Assembly (NCBI GenBank): GCA_964348745.1
Contig: CAYGDT010000055.1
Span: forward strand, 1 to 10,021
Direction: 5' to 3'
DNA: 10,021 nucleotides
From: CAYGDT01 sp964348745
GTDB lineage: Bacteria > Patescibacteriota > Gracilibacteria > Peribacterales > Peribacteraceae
The notes below the pieces were generated by a model that was not told the origin of the DNA, made no database searches, and saw nothing but the letters and a program-made list of their open reading frames with translations. Within the stretch, counting starts at the first letter, position 1; each line of letters starts with the position of its first letter. Shown one piece after another: positions 7,048-10,021 of this stretch. The position numbers and the translations under genes are program-made.

Positions 7048-7578
7048 TTAGCAAGATCCGACGCCGTTCTCGATCTCGTTCAAAATGTCGCGTGACTCGC
7101 TAAACACACAACCAACCGTGTTGTTCGTACTGATATCGCGGCGTGTCGGGCGATCATACATCCAATCTCCATGTTGGTCGCTGCTGCTTCCTCCCGTCTG
7201 TACAAGGCTGGTAGGTAAGTCAGCTGCAACACCGGTGTTTAAGTTGCTTCTGATTCGTGCATCTCCTGCCACATTGAGAATGCGGTAATCAACACCGCGA
7301 AGGTAACCGAGAATGTGACGGCGTAAGTTCCGCTGAGCGTAACGAACCTGCGAGCGTGCAAGCATGGAGCGTCCAGTCATATCAGGAGACGCAATCATGC
7401 GCTGCATGTTGGTGAGAGAAGAAAACGCATCCGCAAAGATGTCGCGAGCGTCCAATTGACGGCGCAAAGACACAGTCGCCGTAGGCGGCGTGTACTGGTT
7501 AGCAAAAGCCGGGGCAACGCTGCCGGCAAACATTGCGAGTGCCGAAGCGGCGGAGATGAGGGAACGCGTGATCTTCAT
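7048..7578 (-). CDS. Small secreted protein of unknown function
   Basis: 176 residues; I do not recognise the family. The N-terminus is a classic Sec signal peptide: basic MKITR, a hydrophobic core to about residue 23, then APAFA with predicted signal peptidase I cleavage after Ala26 (AFA-NQY). There is no lipobox and no later membrane helix, so the product should be released or held at the cell surface. The mature part (about 150 residues) has an Arg-rich, probably helical middle (about residues 40-100, with RSQVRYAQRNLRRHILGYLRG) and a Ser/Asn/Gly-rich tail. It has just two cysteines, Cys157 and Cys176, the latter the last residue; they could form a disulfide that closes the C-terminus (inference). 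It has a candidate promoter upstream and a hairpin terminator downstream, so it is probably transcribed alone. The codon pattern and complete signal make it a real gene. Confidence 0.85.
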   Translation of the reverse strand: MKITRSLISAASALAMFAGSVAPAFANQYTPPTATVSLRRQLDARDIFADAFSSLTNMQRMIASPDMTGRSMLARSQVRYAQRNLRRHILGYLRGVDYRILNVAGDARIRSNLNTGVAADLPTSLVQTGGSSSDQHGDWMYDRPTRRDISTNNTVGCVFSESRDILNEIENGVGSC

Positions 7579-7619
7579 GGGAATGGGCAGAAAATAAATA
7601 GGAGATGTAACCTAAAACG

Positions 7620-7648
7620 ATCCTAAGATAAATACAAGTGCGCTGCAA
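7620..7648 (-). promoter_or_regulatory. Weak candidate promoter of the secreted-protein gene
   Basis: Minus-strand TTGCAG (7648-7643) and TAGGAT (7625-7620) are 17 bases apart, with three and four consensus matches respectively. The position suits the gene starting at 7578, with a leader of about 35 bases. The -35 hexamer overlaps one copy of the exact 12-base direct repeat described separately. The poor consensus match keeps confidence low. Confidence 0.3.
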
Positions 7649-7677
7649 CAAAAAACCCCGATCTTTGCAACAAAAAA
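7644..7677 (-). repeat. Exact 12-base direct repeat, copies 22 bases apart
   Basis: TTTTTTGTTGCA occurs twice on the minus strand, at 7677-7666 and 7655-7644. The 102-base gap 7579-7680 between the ytxH-like stop and the secreted-protein start holds these two copies. The right copy starts a few bases after the ytxH-like stop; the left copy overlaps the candidate -35 box. The offset is about two helical turns, as for a pair of protein-binding sites. Alternatively the two T-runs could serve as a poor double terminator, as one follows GGGG, but no convincing stem precedes either. Confidence 0.55.
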
Positions 7678-7680
7678 TCC

Positions 7681-8091
7681 TTAGGAGACCTTCCGCACGC
7701 TTGCGCGGACTCTTCGGGTGGCCTGCTTTCCTTTCTTTACGGCCTTATTTGCGGTTTTCTGCGCCCCATCCATTGTGGACTTCATCGACGATTTCGCCTT
7801 TTTCACGCCGGAAGCCATCACCTTATCCAGCTCCTTTTTTGCATCATCCATGGTTTTACGGGCGTACTGCTTTGCTTTGGAAAGGTTTTTTTGCACATCT
7901 TCACTTTCCACAAACTCTTGAATCTGCTGTGCGAGCTTTTTGCCGTCCTTCTGCAAATGCTGTCCGAGCAGCCGTGCTGCTTCCTCTGCATCCTTCGCTT
8001 TGCTCATCTGCATGCGTAATTGCTTATTGGAAAACAAATATCCGGCCAGTCCGCCGCCGAGCGTTCCGAGAAGAAGAGAGAATTTTTTCAT
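7681..8091 (-). CDS. YtxH-like membrane-anchored protein with lysine-rich, histone H1-like tail
   Basis: 136 residues from ATG 8091. An earlier in-frame ATG at 8133 is rejected because it lies inside the predicted spacer and -10 region. The N-terminus MKKFSLLLGTLGGGLAGYLFS (1-21) is a short glycine-rich membrane segment as in YtxH/gas-vesicle-like envelope proteins. Next comes a helical, coiled-coil-prone stretch rich in Lys, Glu, Gln and Ala (about 28-90). The tail (about 94-136) is very basic, with many Lys/Ala/Ser/Thr and almost no acidic residues, ending in RRVRASVRKVS; it resembles the low-complexity tail of bacterial histone H1-like proteins. The likely topology is one anchor with the rest in the cytoplasm, where the tail could bind nucleic acid or the membrane surface (inference). 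YtxH-type proteins are often linked to stress, but nothing here proves a role. It has its own good promoter and no Shine-Dalgarno sequence. Confidence 0.82.
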   Translation of the reverse strand: MKKFSLLLGTLGGGLAGYLFSNKQLRMQMSKAKDAEEAARLLGQHLQKDGKKLAQQIQEFVESEDVQKNLSKAKQYARKTMDDAKKELDKVMASGVKKAKSSMKSTMDGAQKTANKAVKKGKQATRRVRASVRKVS

Positions 8092-8121
8092 GGGAGATGT
8101 AGGTGAAACAAATGCGCACAC

Positions 8122-8150
8122 AATATAGCGCATTGCACCGTCCTTGTCAC
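8122..8150 (-). promoter_or_regulatory. Sigma70-type promoter of the ytxH-like gene
   Basis: On the minus strand GTGACA (8150-8145, five of six matches to TTGACA) is followed after exactly 17 bases by TATATT (8127-8122, five of six matches to TATAAT). Transcription would begin near 8115, leaving a leader of about 24 bases before ATG 8091. The site lies in the 80-base gap after proS, so the small gene can be transcribed independently of it. Confidence 0.6.
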
Positions 8151-8171
8151 TGCAACCTCACCCGAAACAAT

Positions 8172-9887
8172 CTACCAGCCATGCGGATCCAGCGATTGCA
8201 TGGTGATTGCTCCCGTCGCACGGTCCTTTACTTCAGCACCTTCTTTTTCCAATGTTTTCGGGGAAATGACAACACGTTTCGGGCAACCGATGAGATCTGC
8301 ATTCGCCAGACGCTCCCCGACTGAGAGCCCGATACGATCGTCAAACAAGCATTCTTTCCCAAGTTCTGTTAAGGCATTGTAGAGTTTCTGAGCTTCCGTG
8401 TACGCAGTGTCCTCTTTCGATTTGGCAATCGGAACTATATGAACGGCAAACGGAGCGACCACATCCGGCCACTGCAGTCCGTGCTCGTCATGATAGATCT
8501 CTGCAAGCACACCCATGACCCGCGTTGTACCGAGGCCGTAGGATCCCATGTAGACCGGTTTTGCTTTGCCATCACGATCCATGAACGTGAATTTATAGGC
8601 ATCGGAGAATTTGCGATACAACGTAAAGAGGTTCCCGACTTCGCAGGCGCGAAACACTTCGTACGGCGTTCCCGTCGCGGGCACCAGATCACCTTCGCGC
8701 GCGACTTTGATATCGTAAAATTCTGCGGGCTCGGGGACGTCCCTCCCGAAGTTAACGTTGCTGGAGTGCTCATGGGTCTTGTTTGCACCGCACTCGAAGT
8801 TTTTCCGTCCGCGATTCGAGTCATCCCAATACACCGTCACGTCTTTCGGCAATCCGATGGGGCCGGCATACCCGACTTCCGCGCCGGTTATCTTCTTCAC
8901 TGTTTCTGCGGATGCGAGTTTGAGAGATTTGCATTGCGCAACGGTGCGCAGTTTTTCTTCGTTGACGTCGTATCCTCCGCGCACGCATGCGGCGATCACC
9001 CGTCCGTCATCGGTCTCGTAGAGCAACGTCTTGGTAGTGCGCTCCACGTCCATCTTCATAAATTTTGCCAGCGCTTCCACACCGATGATCCCCTCTCCAA
9101 CCACATCCTTGCGTGGCAATTCCTTCTCCTTCGGATCACCCCATGCGGGAGCGGTGCACGGCGTAATTTCGCGGTTGTAGTAGATATCCCCATCGTAGAA
9201 AATCTGGTCTTCGCCCATAGCGCACTTCGTCTGGAATTCCACGGAGGGTTCCTTGCTGAAATCTCCGCCGGAAGCCAGTGCCACCACGGTGGTATCGCCA
9301 AGTCCGAGACGCTCAAATACCCTGATGTACGCGGGCTTCGCCTTATTGTGAAGATAGTCGATCATGTCCTCCTCGGACGTATGGAAGCTGTAGAGATCTT
9401 TCATACGGAACTCCCGACCGCGAAGAATGCCCGACTTCGGCCGCGCCTCGTTGCGGAACTTGGTTTGGATCTGATACGTCGCACAGGGAAAATCCTGATA
9501 GCTCCCGTTAAACTGCTGCACAATCGGCGTCACGATTTCCTCGTGCGTGGAATTGAGGATATACGTCGCATCGTTGCTCTTGCGCGAGAGCGCGTTGGCA
9601 CCCGTCACTTGGAAAAGAACGCTGACCGTCTCCAGCCGCCCCGTTGTTTCCCAGTTCTCCTGCGGAGCAATGGAAGGCATAAAAAGCTCCGTGCCGATGG
9701 TATCCATCTCCTGCCGTACGATATCTTCGATCTTGCGAAGCACGCGCCAACCAAGCGGAAGAAACGTATATACGCCTGCCATGGTCTTATGAATGAACCC
9801 TGCACGCGTCAGAAGATCTGCATTTACTGAACTTGCATCCGATTGTTTCTCCTTCGATGTTTTCGTAAAGAGTTGAGAGAGATACAT
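8172..9887 (-). CDS. proS: Proline--tRNA ligase, bacterial type with editing insertion
   Basis: Class II aminoacyl-tRNA synthetase that charges tRNA-Pro and clears misacylated Ala-tRNA-Pro. The 571-residue protein is complete and of normal length for the bacterial form. Motif 1 is around residues 42-65 (FLPLGWRVLRKIEDIV). Motif 2 is FRNEARPKSGILRGREFRM (144-162) followed by KDLYSFH. Motif 3 is GSYGLGTTRVMGVLAE (448-463). THEE at 114-117 is typical. The editing insertion lies at about 225-390 between motifs 2 and 3, with GYAGPIGL (339-346) and Lys286 in RTTKTLLY at the place of the editing-domain lysine of E. coli ProRS (Lys279), so editing should be active. The anticodon-binding domain runs from about 478 to the end. 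The start is ATG 9887; its leader TAATATTCTAATTCC has no Shine-Dalgarno sequence. The gene ends TAG, 80 bases before the next start, with no clear terminator between. Confidence 0.97.
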   Translation of the reverse strand: MYLSQLFTKTSKEKQSDASSVNADLLTRAGFIHKTMAGVYTFLPLGWRVLRKIEDIVRQEMDTIGTELFMPSIAPQENWETTGRLETVSVLFQVTGANALSRKSNDATYILNSTHEEIVTPIVQQFNGSYQDFPCATYQIQTKFRNEARPKSGILRGREFRMKDLYSFHTSEEDMIDYLHNKAKPAYIRVFERLGLGDTTVVALASGGDFSKEPSVEFQTKCAMGEDQIFYDGDIYYNREITPCTAPAWGDPKEKELPRKDVVGEGIIGVEALAKFMKMDVERTTKTLLYETDDGRVIAACVRGGYDVNEEKLRTVAQCKSLKLASAETVKKITGAEVGYAGPIGLPKDVTVYWDDSNRGRKNFECGANKTHEHSSNVNFGRDVPEPAEFYDIKVAREGDLVPATGTPYEVFRACEVGNLFTLYRKFSDAYKFTFMDRDGKAKPVYMGSYGLGTTRVMGVLAEIYHDEHGLQWPDVVAPFAVHIVPIAKSKEDTAYTEAQKLYNALTELGKECLFDDRIGLSVGERLANADLIGCPKRVVISPKTLEKEGAEVKDRATGAITMQSLDPHGW

Positions 9888-9903
9888 GGAATTAGAATAT
9901 TAG

Positions 9904-10020
9904 GGATTGGAGTATTTGGGAATAGGGATGCAGAGGAAACAGAGGATGTAGAAGATACAAAGGAAACATAGGAGACAAAAGAATCCAGGGAAGCCGGGGA
10001 ATCCAGGGATCCATTGTTTC
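9904..10020. repeat. Purine-rich array of degenerate 9-base units, copy C (upstream of proS, cut by window edge)
   Basis: From 9931 the plus strand reads in steady 9-base units: CAGAGGAAA, CAGAGGATG, TAGAAGATA, CAAAGGAAA, CATAGGAGA, CAAAAGAAT, CCAGGGAAG, CCGGGGAAT, CCAGGGATC, then CATTGTTTC. A less regular lead-in begins near 9904. The last unit switches to pyrimidines and resembles the reverse complement of GGAAACA-type units, so a right arm may continue past the window. The gap 9888-10021 holds only this array; no convincing proS promoter is seen. Confidence 0.75.
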
Positions 10021-10021
10021 C

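Noticed and set aside
7601..8101. TACATCTCC shared by the leaders of the two small genes (7609-7601 and 8101-8093)
   Set aside because: Only nine bases, at different distances from promoter and start; probably chance or shared composition.
8092..8133. Upstream start at 8133 for the ytxH-like gene
   Set aside because: The ATG lies within the predicted promoter, ahead of the expected transcription start, and precedes the normal MKKFS membrane anchor.
8439..9830. Long plus-strand open frame of 463 codons antisense to proS
   Set aside because: It lies wholly within proS, which carries all synthetase motifs. The antisense translation shows no domain and an odd His/Arg/Cys-rich composition, as expected of a shadow frame.
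1..10021. CRISPR array, insertion sequence or toxin-antitoxin pair
   Set aside because: No evenly spaced exact repeats with unique spacers, no transposase and no toxin-like small gene pair were found; the 9-base arrays are too short and degenerate for CRISPR repeats.

Overview
All genes in this window lie on the minus strand and read right to left. They are: proS, a small YtxH-like membrane-anchored protein, a small secreted protein of unknown function, the proton- or sodium-pumping pyrophosphatase hppA, CTP synthase pyrG, and three parts of a branched-chain amino-acid (Liv/HAAT) ABC transporter: ATPase livG, lipoprotein receptor livK, and permease livH, which runs off the left edge. I see no gene on the plus strand; its long open frames are antisense shadows.

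The organism is an uncultured-type bacterium of middling G+C. It reads the standard code: the seven complete genes have no internal TGA and end in TAA (four) or TAG (three), never TGA. Seven of the eight starts have no Shine-Dalgarno sequence; their leaders are pyrimidine- or A/T-rich. A K+-dependent type membrane pyrophosphatase, amino-acid import and short intergenic gaps suggest a small, scavenging genome. A Patescibacteria/CPR lineage such as Peregrinibacteria/Peribacteria would fit, but this is a guess from general impression, not a proof.

Right part (8092-10021): proS, preceded at the window's right edge by a purine-rich array of degenerate 9-base units. Middle (6920-8091): two small genes for envelope-associated proteins. 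The first has a good sigma70-type promoter. The second has a weaker one overlapping an exact 12-base direct repeat, and ends in a hairpin terminator. hppA then has its own candidate promoter. Left (1-4826): pyrG, livG, livK and livH look like one transcription unit. pyrG and livG are one base apart, and livK and livH share one base (TAATG).

The part least explained by ordinary annotation is a family of inverted repeats whose arms are tandem, degenerate 9-base units. One copy lies just after livG, one just after hppA, and a third, with a different unit sequence but the same period, lies upstream of proS at the window edge. No mobile element, CRISPR array, rRNA or tRNA gene was found.
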